A stretch of 64,000 nucleotides of DNA from Phyllostachys edulis. Lineage: Eukaryota > Streptophyta > Magnoliopsida > Poales > Poaceae. Position 1 is the first letter of the stretch. Every line of letters starts with the position of its first letter. The notes beneath the pieces were generated by a model that was not told the DNA's origin, searched no databases, and worked only from the letters and a program-made list of their open reading frames with translations. Positions 32,701 through 42,056 of the stretch are shown here, piece after piece. The stretch spans positions 47,217,452 to 47,281,451 of the forward strand of contig CM070566.1 in the NCBI GenBank assembly GCA_036346405.1. The letters are read 5' to 3'. The translations under genes were made by a program, and so were the position numbers.

Positions 32701-34475
32701 TCAGTAAGGCTTTAGGAATGAGAGCACAAGGGCTGTCCACTTATGAGAAGGAGGGATTAGCAGTCCTGCTAGCAATTGAGCATTGGAGACCATATTTGCA
32801 GACTAAAGAGTTTGTAATTCGGACTGATCAAAGGAGCCTAGCGCACTTGGGAGAACAACGACTGACCACCCTATGGCAGCAAAAGATCATGACCAAACTA
32901 CTAGGGTTGCAATATCGGATTGTGTATAAACCCGGAACTGAAAATAAGGCCGCATATGCCTTGTCACGCAGGGAAAAAGGAGATGATATGGAGGCGGTAG
33001 CAATCTCGACAGTGGTACCTGATTGGATGGAGGCCATAGCAAATGGGTATCAAAAGGATCCGTAGGCGAAGAAATACTACAAAGAATCGACAAGATCTAG
33101 CAATGGAGGGTCCAAGTTTGAATTAAGCAATGGGATTCTCAGATTGGGGGGCAGAGTGTGGGTAGGCACCAATGTACCAGTTCAACAAAACATTCTGAAC
33201 TCTTTGCACTCTAGCGCAATTGGTGGGCATTCGGGATTCCAGGTTACATATCATCGAATCCGAAAAATGTTTGCCTGGCCAGGAATTAAGCGAGATGTCC
33301 GACAATTTGTTGATCGATTATACCGTATGCAAACAGCAAAATCCAAACATGTGCATTACCCGGGACTTCTTCAACCATTACCAGTTCCCGACCATGCCTG
33401 GCAAATTGTGTCGATTGATTTTGTAGAAGGTCTGCCAAGGTCTGTGGGCTACAATTGCATTATGGTGGTTGTGGACAAATTTTCAAAATATGCTCACTTC
33501 ATAGCATTGTCACACACCTTCACAGCTTATCAGGTAGCACAACTCTTTATGCAAAATGTGTTCAAACTTCATGGATTACCACAATCAATTGTCTCTGATC
33601 GGGATAGAGTGTTCACACTTGTCTTGTGGAAAGAGCTATTTCGAGCAGCATAGACTCAACTCAGAATGAGTTCGGCTTATCACCCGCAAACTGACGGACA
33701 AATCGAGCGTGTGAATCAGTGCGTAGAGGCTTACTTGCATTGTTTCATTCATGCTTGCCCAAGCAAATGGTGCAATTGGTTGGCTCTGTCTGAATACTGG
33801 TACAACACTGCTTTGCATTCGACCTTGGGGAAGTCACCTTTTGAGATATTGTATGGCTACAACCCTTGGCATTTTGGGATCAGAGATACTGCAGCCTGCC
33901 CGAGTAAAGAACTATCAGTCTAGTTGAAATAAAGGAAACTGATGACGGAGCTCCTTAAGCAACACCTCAATCGGGCTAATCAATACATGAAGAATCAAGC
34001 GGATAAGAAGAGATCTGAGAGGGTATTCCAGGAGGGTGACTGGGTGTACTTAAAGCTCCCACCATATGTTCAGAGTTCAGTGGCTGTGAGAGCTAACCAT
34101 AAATTAGCATTTCGCTTCTTTGGTCCATTTCAGATTGCGCAGAAGATTGGATTGGTGGCTTACAGACTTCGTTTGCCATCCACATCAATGATTCACCCGG
34201 TGATTCATGTGTCCCAGCTCCGGAAAGCGGTTCCTCCTTCAAGATTGGTACAACTTGAACTTCCCGGGTTAACTGATGATCTCAGAATTCCACTCATGGT
34301 GCTCCGCAAGAGACTCCGAGACAAGGGGCCAACATCGGTCACGCAAGTGCAAGTGAAATGGTCCGGAGCAACTTCTTCGGTACCAACTGGGAGGATTTGG
34401 ATGAACTACAAGCTCAGTTCCCACACGCACCAGCTTGGGGTCAAGCTGAATCTAAAGAAGGGAGGCATGTCATGA
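29795..34475 (+). pseudogene. gag-pol of element C
   Basis: Starts MEQEIAALTRAIQTQ with a coiled coil. After one frameshift (30080-30170) everything from 30081 to 34475 lies in one frame, interrupted only by isolated stops at 30558, 31554, 33063, 33651, 33921 and 33930. Order: gag core PPKLDFPKFDGENPNAW (30271); CCHC knuckle CHTCGERWNQDHQC; retropepsin LIDSSSTHSF with the active-site Gly replaced by Ser; RT with FIDDILVYS (32193); RNase H VEIDASEKRIGAVL; integrase with SIDFVEGLP, SDRDRVFT and TDGQIERVNQ; and a carboxyl tail. The integrase zinc finger has lost both Cys (YRMQ in place of C..CQ). Not functional. Confidence 0.9.
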
Positions 34476-34806
34476 CCCCAGTTGACAAGGAACGGGAAGA
34501 GCTAGCGAGCGCGAGAAGGAGCCAGCGAGTGCGAAGGCACACTACGAGATACTTAATCGAAGAGTGGGCCAAATGACCATGGGCCAACCGAGCGCTTGTG
34601 CGGAAGAGTGAGGGCTACTCTGAAAGCAATCTCGAGTTTGTTATAACCAGCGCTTGTCTTTGGGTGAAGGGTAACAATTGTAACGACAATACTATTCCCC
34701 AACTAATCTACATTCGTCTCCTTCAACCTTGCTGGTTCTTCCTCATCCCCTTCTGTGTTTCTCTCTCGGCGACATTGTTCTTCTCTGAACAACTGGGTAC
34801 ATAACA
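34468..34806 (+). repeat. 3' LTR of element C
   Basis: Starts TGTCATGACCCC right after the polypurine tract, ends GTACATAACA and is followed by the target duplication AACTT. Confidence 0.93.
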
Positions 34807-34811
34807 AACTT

Positions 34812-35247
34812 GAAGCATCGAGCCTCTGTCACGGTGGGGAAGAACCCTATGGTCGACAGAGGGCGATATTAAATCCTTCACCTGTCGCTAATCCTTGCGT
34901 TCTCGTCCTGGTGCGTATCAACTCGTATCTCCTCTTGAGAATTCAAAGCTCCAAAGCCGGCGCCATATCATACCTATGCACATAATACTAAAGTAACTAA
35001 ACTGATATGTTGTTATCCTATAATTCTTGATCAGCCTGATAATTTCATGAAACATGTATTTATGTAATTCTTTTGTGTGAGAAATGTATACACATTCTGA
35101 GATATTAGTGTGTGCCTCGTGACTTTTCACTGTTGAGTCGATGACTATGCATGTATGAACAATATTGTCTTAGTGGCTAGTGAGTTTTGTTTCTATGATA
35201 ATGGTAATTGGTATCTCCTAGACCTCTGATTTTTGGTCTTTGATCAG
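34812..35247 (+). other. Rest of A' 3' LTR, then intron-like sequence
   Basis: The first part (to about 34925) continues the interrupted LTR of A'. Its end is not fixed. The rest has no repeat or ORF of note and ends with a good splice acceptor (tttgatcag, 35239-35247), so it may be the intron before the terminal exon at 35248. Confidence 0.4.
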
Positions 35248-35487
35248 GTTATAAACTACTTACTCCGAGGGTGGCTTAAGAATGTAGAGTCTGAGGGTTC
35301 AATTGACATCCCTTTTCTTGAAGATCCCAGCTATGATGAAGAAGGTGTATCAAGGGAGCTGGAATTTGTCAGAGAAGGATCCCGGAAATCTGTTCGCGTG
35401 CGGCTCTTTGGTTCCAAAATTTCCTTGAGCCAGCTGAGCTCATTCTTGAAATCTCATGTCTCCAACTCACGGCTAACATCTAGATAA
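35248..35487 (+). CDS. Probable 3'-terminal exon of an unrecognised cellular gene
   Basis: A 240-bp exon candidate after a TTTGATCAG|G acceptor. It encodes 79 residues beginning VINYLLRGWLKNVESEGSID and ending SSFLKSHVSNSRLTSR, then TAG. Codon use and a mixed hydrophobic/charged composition look like a conserved protein, unlike the neighbouring transposon ORFs. I do not recognise the family. The sequence after the stop is AT-rich and fits a 3' untranslated region. Upstream exons are not seen. They may lie left of the retrotransposon nest or outside the window, or the exon may be an isolated fragment. Confidence 0.5.
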   Translation, partial: VINYLLRGWLKNVESEGSIDIPFLEDPSYDEEGVSRELEFVREGSRKSVRVRLFGSKISLSQLSSFLKSHVSNSRLTSR

Positions 35488-36733
35488 TTCACCCCTTTGG
35501 GTTAGTTAGATATTAAAAGCTTCAATTGGGTATTGTATTCATTATTCTTTATTTAAAGTAGTCAGATTGATGTATAGATGTACTAAATAGACAGGATTTT
35601 GAACATTTCTAGCGGATGTAAATATGTGCAGTACAAAGCTAGCTTCTAGCTTCAAATATGTGCAGTGGTTGTGGATAACATTAGGTGCTATTTCGAAGGA
35701 ATTTAAGGACTGATGGACTGAAAATATTTTAAGCTGAAAGAAACAACAACAAAATGAAAAAAAAGAAAGGAAAAAAAACATTACTGTAGTCCAGCAGGCA
35801 ACATGTTTCATGGTATCGCTGAGAGAACCCTCGAGGCGACAAAGAATGCCCGTTGTCCGATGTTATCGCAAACGTTATTATCGTATTATTATCTTCTGTT
35901 CTGTTTACTGTTCCTGGGTATTTTGGTGACAATATTTTCTGATATCATAAACTTTACTTAGAACTTCCCGCTAAATCTAGCCTAAGTCTAATTCTTGTGT
36001 ACAGTCTATCAATCTTTGAGGACTTCAATTCTGATTTCCAGTGAATGAAAATTGTAAATACGGACCATGATGGTTATTGTGCAATTTGAGCTCTCCAAAA
36101 TAGAGTTCCAAATCCCAACGGACTTTTCTCATATTGACCGGTTTTGAATAGCATTAGGTTCTATGGCAAATGAATTTAAGATCTAATACTATTTTAAGGT
36201 GAGGGAAACAACAAAAATTGGGGAAAAATAAACAAAAGGAAAAAACACCGTACTGAAGTTCACTTGAGTATTATTGCTGTTACATGGTATTATTGCTGAG
36301 AGACCCTTGAGTCGACAAATAATGCCTGTTGCGCTGAAAAGAACTGCTGAGTTTGTATAATGCTGTCCAAAAAAAAAGTGAGCGGATTATCTTCTGTAGT
36401 TCTTAGTTCTGTTCTGTTTACTGTAGATATTTTGGTGACGAAATTTCTGATTTCATAAACCTTATGTAAAACCTACCGCTAAATCTAACCAAATGCATTC
36501 AACGTTTCAGCAGTAGTATGTTTAGCCACAGCAAGCACACATTGAGTGATTGAGGGTGATAATTGTCGATGTTTTGTAGTGGTTTCTTATCCTCTCTTCA
36601 TTCTTAACAAAACGTCAATCGCTTCTGCGACATGCATAATGGTTTACTCTGAGGTACCAAACGGATGGCATCTAAGCCAGATTCTGAATATTGGATGCGT
36701 GGGTACGTCGAGCTTTATCATGCCATTTGTATA
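35488..36733. repeat. 3' flank with a direct segmental duplication
   Basis: No gene. Two related stretches, about 35660-35990 and 36130-36495, are diverged direct copies. Both contain ATTAGGT(G/T)CTAT, a GAAACAACAA-rich stretch, ACATGGTAT-type sequence, TCTGTTCTGTTTACTG, TATTTTGGTGAC and CTAAATCTA. Identity is roughly 75-80 percent by eye with indels. Confidence 0.65.
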
Positions 36734-37045
36734 GAGCTAACGGAATTATTATTATTATTATTAATCCTTTTTTATTAATATATTATACTTAACCCCTCGT
36801 TAACTTTATTTTCAATTCTAACTCCTTTGGTCACACCATCCCTTGTGACACAGGCAAAACGTGTTATCATGCCACGGACCTCGGCGTGGCAAAACATGCC
36901 ACGCTGGCCCTTGTCCGCGTACAGTACCAGCGTGGAGGGCTTGCGTGGCTGTTGTCACACTCGCACTCATAACGTGACAAACATGTCTTGTCATGCCATG
37001 AGAGTTGGCGTGACAGGGTCAAATATTATTTAAATATGTTCTTGG

Positions 37046-37990
37046 ATGATGAACTCTGCTTTGAAACTAAAGAAATTTCATCCTTAAAAGAAAAAGAAGA
37101 AATACAGCAATTCCTAGCCAACCATGTCTTTAGTTAAACTTAAAGAGCTAACAATGCATGACCCTGCACACAATGACACGGTACTGGAGTTGGCACATCT
37201 AATCACATTTATGTCAACACAATAAGCTACCTAGATGATAAAGACAACTGAGACCAAAAGTTCTGCTAGAAGTATGGAAGCTCCATCAAGGGTAGAACGA
37301 AGATCTCCCAGGATTTTTTCAAGTTTAGAACTTTTCCTTAAGAGCTTACAATAGAAAGAAATTAGGCCAAAAAAAGGTACAACAGAAACAATATAACCCA
37401 TTGTATTGTTCAGTAATTGACTCATTGCATCGCGTTAACTAACTACATTTCACTAACAGAAAGAATCTTGCCCACACTTTCAAAGCAAACGTGATATACT
37501 CCATATCCATGGAAACCAACTTAGTTATAGATGTGACCGGAACAAAAAAAATCATGAATGCACATGTTCAGTCTCATGTACCTTGTTCCTAGCATTTGAT
37601 TTTTCATGGACGTCTGTTCCCAAAATTTTAAACCTAAGTTGAGATAGCAGAATTGAGCGGTGCTAAGTAAATGCACAATCCTAGGCGATAGATTTTATTT
37701 CGGACCTGCGATGTTGTTAGTTTGAATGAACAGATGGATGATTAGGCAGGCACATCCTATCCTGTTGCAATGATAGGTGGTGCTCGTTGGCACTTAGGGG
37801 AAGTAGACCATTTCGTGCCTACTTCCAGAACACACATTTTGGACCTTTTTTTTATATGTTGCGGGTTGCCTTGCTACACGAAGAATTGAATGCGAAGAGA
37901 CGATGAGACTTGAACTCGGCTTTACAACGCAGTCTCTAATTGAAATAGACTTTATAATAAAGATGCAAATTACATGGCGCACAAGGTTTG
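37046..37990. other. MULE interior, no gene recognised
   Basis: AT-rich sequence between the left terminal repeat and the GRF-like gene. A 64-residue minus-strand ORF (37231-37425) encodes a hydrophobic segment (IVSVVPFFGLISFYC) followed by LLRKSSKLEKILGDLRS. It could be a captured exon but cannot be assigned. Confidence 0.4.
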
Positions 37991-38104
37991 GTTATATGCA
38001 TAAGAAACGCAGTCATGCACGATGCAACAAACCGAAGTAATCCTACAATACATATGCCTTTTTGGAATAGAAATAAATTCGATTGGAACAAAGATCATTT
38101 TTTT

Positions 38105-38575
38105 GGTGGCCCATCGCTCCCTTCCCCCTTGTCTCCTTGTTACCCACAGCAGCGGCGGCCAGTCTCAAAGTCATCCATGTCCTACGAGATGGGGTGGACG
38201 GTTTAATGATGACAGGATAAGACAACATCGTGCCAAATTAATAATTATGATGCATATTGAACAAAACTTACCTCTTGGATCTGGATTGCGCCCGGACAAC
38301 GGAGAGCGGTAGTACGGCCCACGGTCACACTTGAAGGAGCCTTCCCCTTGTCCCCTTGTTGCCCGCGGGGGCGGCGACTAGTCTCGATGTCATCCATGTC
38401 TTGCGAGACAGGCTGGATGGTTGAACGATGTTAGGATAACGCAACGTCGAGCCAAATTAATAATTATGATGCTTAATAAACATTATTTACCTCTTGGATC
38501 CAGAATGCGCCCGGGTGACATGGAGCGGTAGTATGGCCCACGATCTCACTTGCTGGAGCCTTCCCCTTGTCCGCC
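38105..38575 (-). repeat. Tandem duplication of about 231 bp including an exon-like segment
   Basis: Copies at about 38109-38339 and 38340-38570, with a partial third start after that. Each has CCTTCCCCTTGTC, GATGTCATCCATGTC, CCAAATTAATAATTATGATGC and TTACCTCTTGGATC. On the minus strand each copy codes GKAPASEIVGHTT-like residues followed by IQIQE and a GAGGTAA splice donor, so the duplication appears to have doubled an exon of the GRF-like gene. Confidence 0.8.
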
Positions 38576-39106
38576 GCCCTCTTGGCCTTATCATACTCAT
38601 CTGATTTCCTAGGCTCGTCTGATGCCTTTTCAGTAGGGTCGGGGTCGGGTACGTAAGGTGCCCAGCGCTAGGAGGTCTCGGCTCACCATGGAAAGTTCAA
38701 CATGTACTTCTGCTGGATGAATGCCATATCGTACATCTTCGGGCCGTCGATCCATTGGAAGAAGTTGCATTGCATCTCTGGATGCCAATATAGGCGTGTA
38801 ATCGTGGATTTGTGGAATGTAACGTATGGTGTTAAAATCTATGTTTGTGCAAGATACACTTACGAGGTGGTGGCCACACGTGTAGTACGCTCAAGCGGAT
38901 GTTGCTGGGTGTGTGGACTGGATGATCTTTGCTGGTTCTTCGCACACACATTGCGGGACTGGGAACCGCGGTGGTACTGGCGCATCCTTCATAGACTTAT
39001 CTGGGTAGGGTTTAGCCCTCTCGGCTAGCCACTTGCGCTTTTGCATTATCCTCTTGTATATGTTCGCCGAGTCCTCCATCTCCTTCCTCCTAGTTGTGTG
39101 AAGCAA
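38575..39106 (-). pseudogene. GRF-finger-like gene inside the MULE
   Basis: Minus-strand reading from 39106: MEDSANIYKRIMQKRKWLAE, then PVPQCVCEEPAKIIQSTHPA and, after an in-frame TGA, AYYTCGHH, giving a C-x-C...C-x2-H arrangement. A GTAAGT donor near 38867 and a CCAG acceptor near 38790 bring in RCNFFQWIDGPKMYD, the segment that follows such fingers in grass GRF-type proteins. An acidic/basic tail follows (DPDPTEKASDEPRKS). Stops make it inactive. It resembles in plan the ORF at 9569-10282. Whether it is a MULE accessory gene or captured host sequence is unknown. Confidence 0.5.
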
Positions 39107-39235
39107 GCTCTAGTGTAGTGTTAGGTTTGGTTGTGTAGTCTTCTCTCTTTCACCTCTTTTTATAAGGGCATAGGGTGTAATGCTCATGGTGTTGTGAGAA
39201 CACACAAGAAATCGATGTGTGTGGTGCGTTCAATT

Positions 39236-39545
39236 CTGAAAAGGTTGAGTCCAAGTGTGTTGTCTTTTCGGTCTAAAAAGTTGGTGAGGCGGAGAGTATT
39301 GTCTCATCTGCCTGCAAAGTTTTTGTGGTAGTGTTTGGTCTTTTCGATCTGAAAAGCTGGTGTAGCAGAGTTTCGGTCTTTTCGATATGAAAAGATGGTG
39401 TGGCAGAGTGTTGTCATGTCCCTCTGAAAAGTAAAATGATCGCAGCACAGTCTGGTCATTTCGGTCTGAAAAGCTGGCGAGGTGGAGTGTTGTCTTTTCG
39501 CTCTAAAAAGCGGTAGATGTAGTGTTGTCATGTCGATCGAGAAGC
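39236..39545. repeat. Hairpin minisatellite (CTTTTCGGTCTGAAAAG units)
   Basis: Seven or eight degenerate units of 40-48 bp. Each has a core palindrome such as CTTTTCGGTCTGAAAAG followed by TGGTGNGGCAGAGTGTTGT. On the minus strand it produces two overlapping repetitive ORFs rich in FQxEKT-like units, which are unlikely to be genes. Confidence 0.8.
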
Positions 39546-39663
39546 ATAGTCTAGTCATTTGTTGCAGTCAAAAGCAGAGATGTCGGTCAATCGGATGTTC
39601 TCATGACCGATGTAGTGAAGAAGGGGTGAGCGAGAGAGAGAGGGGCTTTATGGTGGCAAGTAC

Positions 39664-40135
39664 TGTCACACCATGATATCTGGCGTGACAGTAATATCTT
39701 GTCACGCCATTATCCCTGACATGGCATAACCGTCCTGCCACCCTAGGGTTTGCGTAGTTCCAGAGGAGATGCAAAAATCTCGTTGCTTTCTGGTGCTAAG
39801 TCCTATCACGGCATGACAGTAAAATCTTGTCACGCCATGAGACCTGGCGTGACATAACAGTGCTGCCATGCCAGATTTTGTGTTGTTCCAGAAGAGTTGC
39901 AAAAACTTCGTCGCATTCTGGTGCTAAGTCCTGTCACGCCAGGACTCCTGGCGTGACAAAACAATGTTGCCACGCCACGAGGCCTGGCGTGACAAAACAG
40001 TGTTGCCACGCCAGGGTTAGTGCAGTTCCAGTGGAGTTGCAGGCTAGCACCGTCCTTCTGGTGCTAAGTCCTATCATGTCAGGGATAGTGGCGTGACACT
40101 TGCAGTCAGTCACGTCATTATTCATGGCGTGGCAG
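39664..40135. repeat. Array of TGTCACGCCA / TGGCGTGACA hairpins
   Basis: Three tandem units of about 130-140 bp. Each contains TTCTGGTGCTAAGTCCT, one to three inverted pairs TGTCACGCC...GGCGTGACA, and a GTTCCAG(A/T)(A/G)GAGTTGCA stretch. It lies just 3' of the transposase reading frame (minus sense). The same hairpin motif fills the MITE at 11111 and the MULE ends. Confidence 0.85.
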
Positions 40136-40393
40136 TACCTCTATAAACATAAAACAACAACATCTATGCATGTATCAAGTTCAGAAAATTCAATTCATTC
40201 AAACATGGACATGTATGCATATCTCAGTTCAAAAAATTCATTTCATGCAAGCATTTCAAGAATCATCCAAGATAGCCGATACTGGCATAGCATGGATGCT
40301 CTTAATAACATTGTTGAACACCTTCGAGATGTTCGTTGTCATCATACCATACCGACAACCACCTTCATCTTATGCCTGTGCCCACTTCGTCTT

Positions 40394-42050
40394 CTACTCC
40401 AAGACCTCGTCCAACCACTTATTCCCTTGATCGTTGGTTAGTCCTCCCAGCTCCGTCAGCTTGACATTGAAGTCCCTCTTCTCCAAACATCCGCACAACA
40501 GCTTGAACTTTCTTGTGAGATTTTTCCTACTGCATTGCTCAAAGAAATTTGCCGCTAAGTGATGCATGCACCACCGATGTAGCGCATCCAGGTGTCCATC
40601 AAGTCTTCTCTTCACAACATTCAGAATGTCGCGATACCTGTCTGAAACGATGCAAACCCGCCATCCTGGCCCAACGAGGCGTAGACGAACTATATCCATG
40701 AACCATTGCCAGCTTGCGTTATTCTCACCCTCTGTCAGTGCGAATGCTAATGGAATCAGCTGGTCCTCCACATTAATACCCACGGCGACCATCAAGGCAC
40801 CATAGTATTTGGCGGTTAGGAATGTGGCATCAACTGATAAGACAAGTCTGCAATGCTTGAAGGCCTCTTTACATTGCCCAAAGAACCAGTACACCAGCCC
40901 TAGAACATGTTTCATAACACCTCCATCGGGTTCCATTTGGTTCCCGTGCTAAGGTTAAAACTCCATGCCCAGATTCTTGGCCTGCATAGCGGTTAGGATT
41001 CGATGAAGCAACCCGTAAGCTTCCTTCCAATCACTCCACAATAACTGCATCGCTCTCTGCTTTGTCCTCAATGCTTTCCCATACTTCACGCGGTACTTAA
41101 TGAACCCAAATATAACCACAAATGAGGGCGGTGACGGTCACATCGGATTGATGATGACCACAACCCGATAATGTGCCTTGTAATGAAATTAGCAGTTGCT
41201 CCCTGGACACTCGTGTAGTCCCATAAGAGTGAGGCTGCTTCACATTCGCTATTTTCCATTGCTTGTCCCTAGTTTTGCACCCCCATACCTTCCATCCGCA
41301 CCCCCTTTCATACCTCACGGTGTACCTCTTGTTCACATCAGAGTGTTGCACTACAAATAGATAATGGTGCCGCATTGAGTATTCTTGCAGTCAAACATTT
41401 ATATCCTCCATGGTTGGAAACAACATGTTCTTGTGTCTTAGGTCATTCTCTAGGTCCGCAATGTCATTCTTGCTCTTCAACCCATCTACACAGACCACGT
41501 TATCAGCCATTCTGACATCATCGAATGCATGCACCAACAGAACATCACCCATTACACTGCGAAGAACTCGACCTTCCTCAGAGGAGAAAAGCGGAGCGGG
41601 AGCTTCATTTTCGGTCGAGCTCTAGCCTTCGTCAGACTCAAGGTCACCGGTTGTTCCATCTCAGAACACCTCCTCCTCAAGTTTGTTGTTCATTACTGCG
41701 CCATTGAAATCGATCCACGGGTCACTAACATGGTGTGGGAAGAAAGCAGAACCTGAGATGACAAATCCACCGACGAGAGGGGGTCGATGTTAACACCGAC
41801 ACCAATGAACTCTTGGGAAGGTTGCTCCTCCATTAGGGGGCCTTGCGAAAGATTGAGAGCGTATTCTAGTACCTCCATGTTGCCATTGACCACATCCAAA
41901 TTGTTTCAAAAATCCTCAACAACGATTGTCCTCTCCACCACAACCTCCAACATTGGACATGAGATGCGAACACAACCTCCTTGTACGTGTCCCAATCATC
42001 ATCGGACGAGATTGGCATCAACAAAGGCGTGCACCTTAGAACCCAACCCA
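40394..42050 (-). pseudogene. MULE transposase (MuDR-A type), degraded
   Basis: Mutator-like transposase read on the minus strand. Best part 40936-40394: LVLSVDATFLTAKYYGALMV (first catalytic Asp), VAVGINVEDQLIPLAFALTE, NNASWQWFM (MULE domain, pfam10551 type), then CIVSDRYRDILN (second Asp) and HRWCMHHLAANFF. Upstream 41375-41100 gives RYTVRYERGCGWKVWGCKTR, the MuDR amino-terminal DNA-binding domain. Acidic pieces with PISSDDDWDTYKEVVF occur at about 42020. Frameshifts and stops separate the blocks. The catalytic Glu and SWIM finger were not found, so the 3' end is probably lost or in array sequence. Confidence 0.88.
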
Positions 42051-42056
42051 AATCAT

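Larger units (their letters stand above)
29367..34806 (+). mobile_element. Full-length Ty3/gypsy element C
   Basis: Complete 5440-bp element: 5' LTR 29367-29708 (342 bp), primer site 29711-29722, gag-pol, polypurine tract AAAGAAGGGAGGCA (34454-34467), 3' LTR 34468-34806 (339 bp). The target duplication AACTT occurs at 29362-29366 and 34807-34811. The two LTRs differ by roughly twenty substitutions and small indels, so the insertion is not recent. It lies inside the 3' LTR of A'. Confidence 0.95.

Noticed and set aside
39230..39558. Minus-strand ORFs with FQxEKT-like repeats that could suggest a repeat protein
   Set aside because: They follow a DNA minisatellite whose unit length varies and is not kept to multiples of three, so coding selection is not supported.
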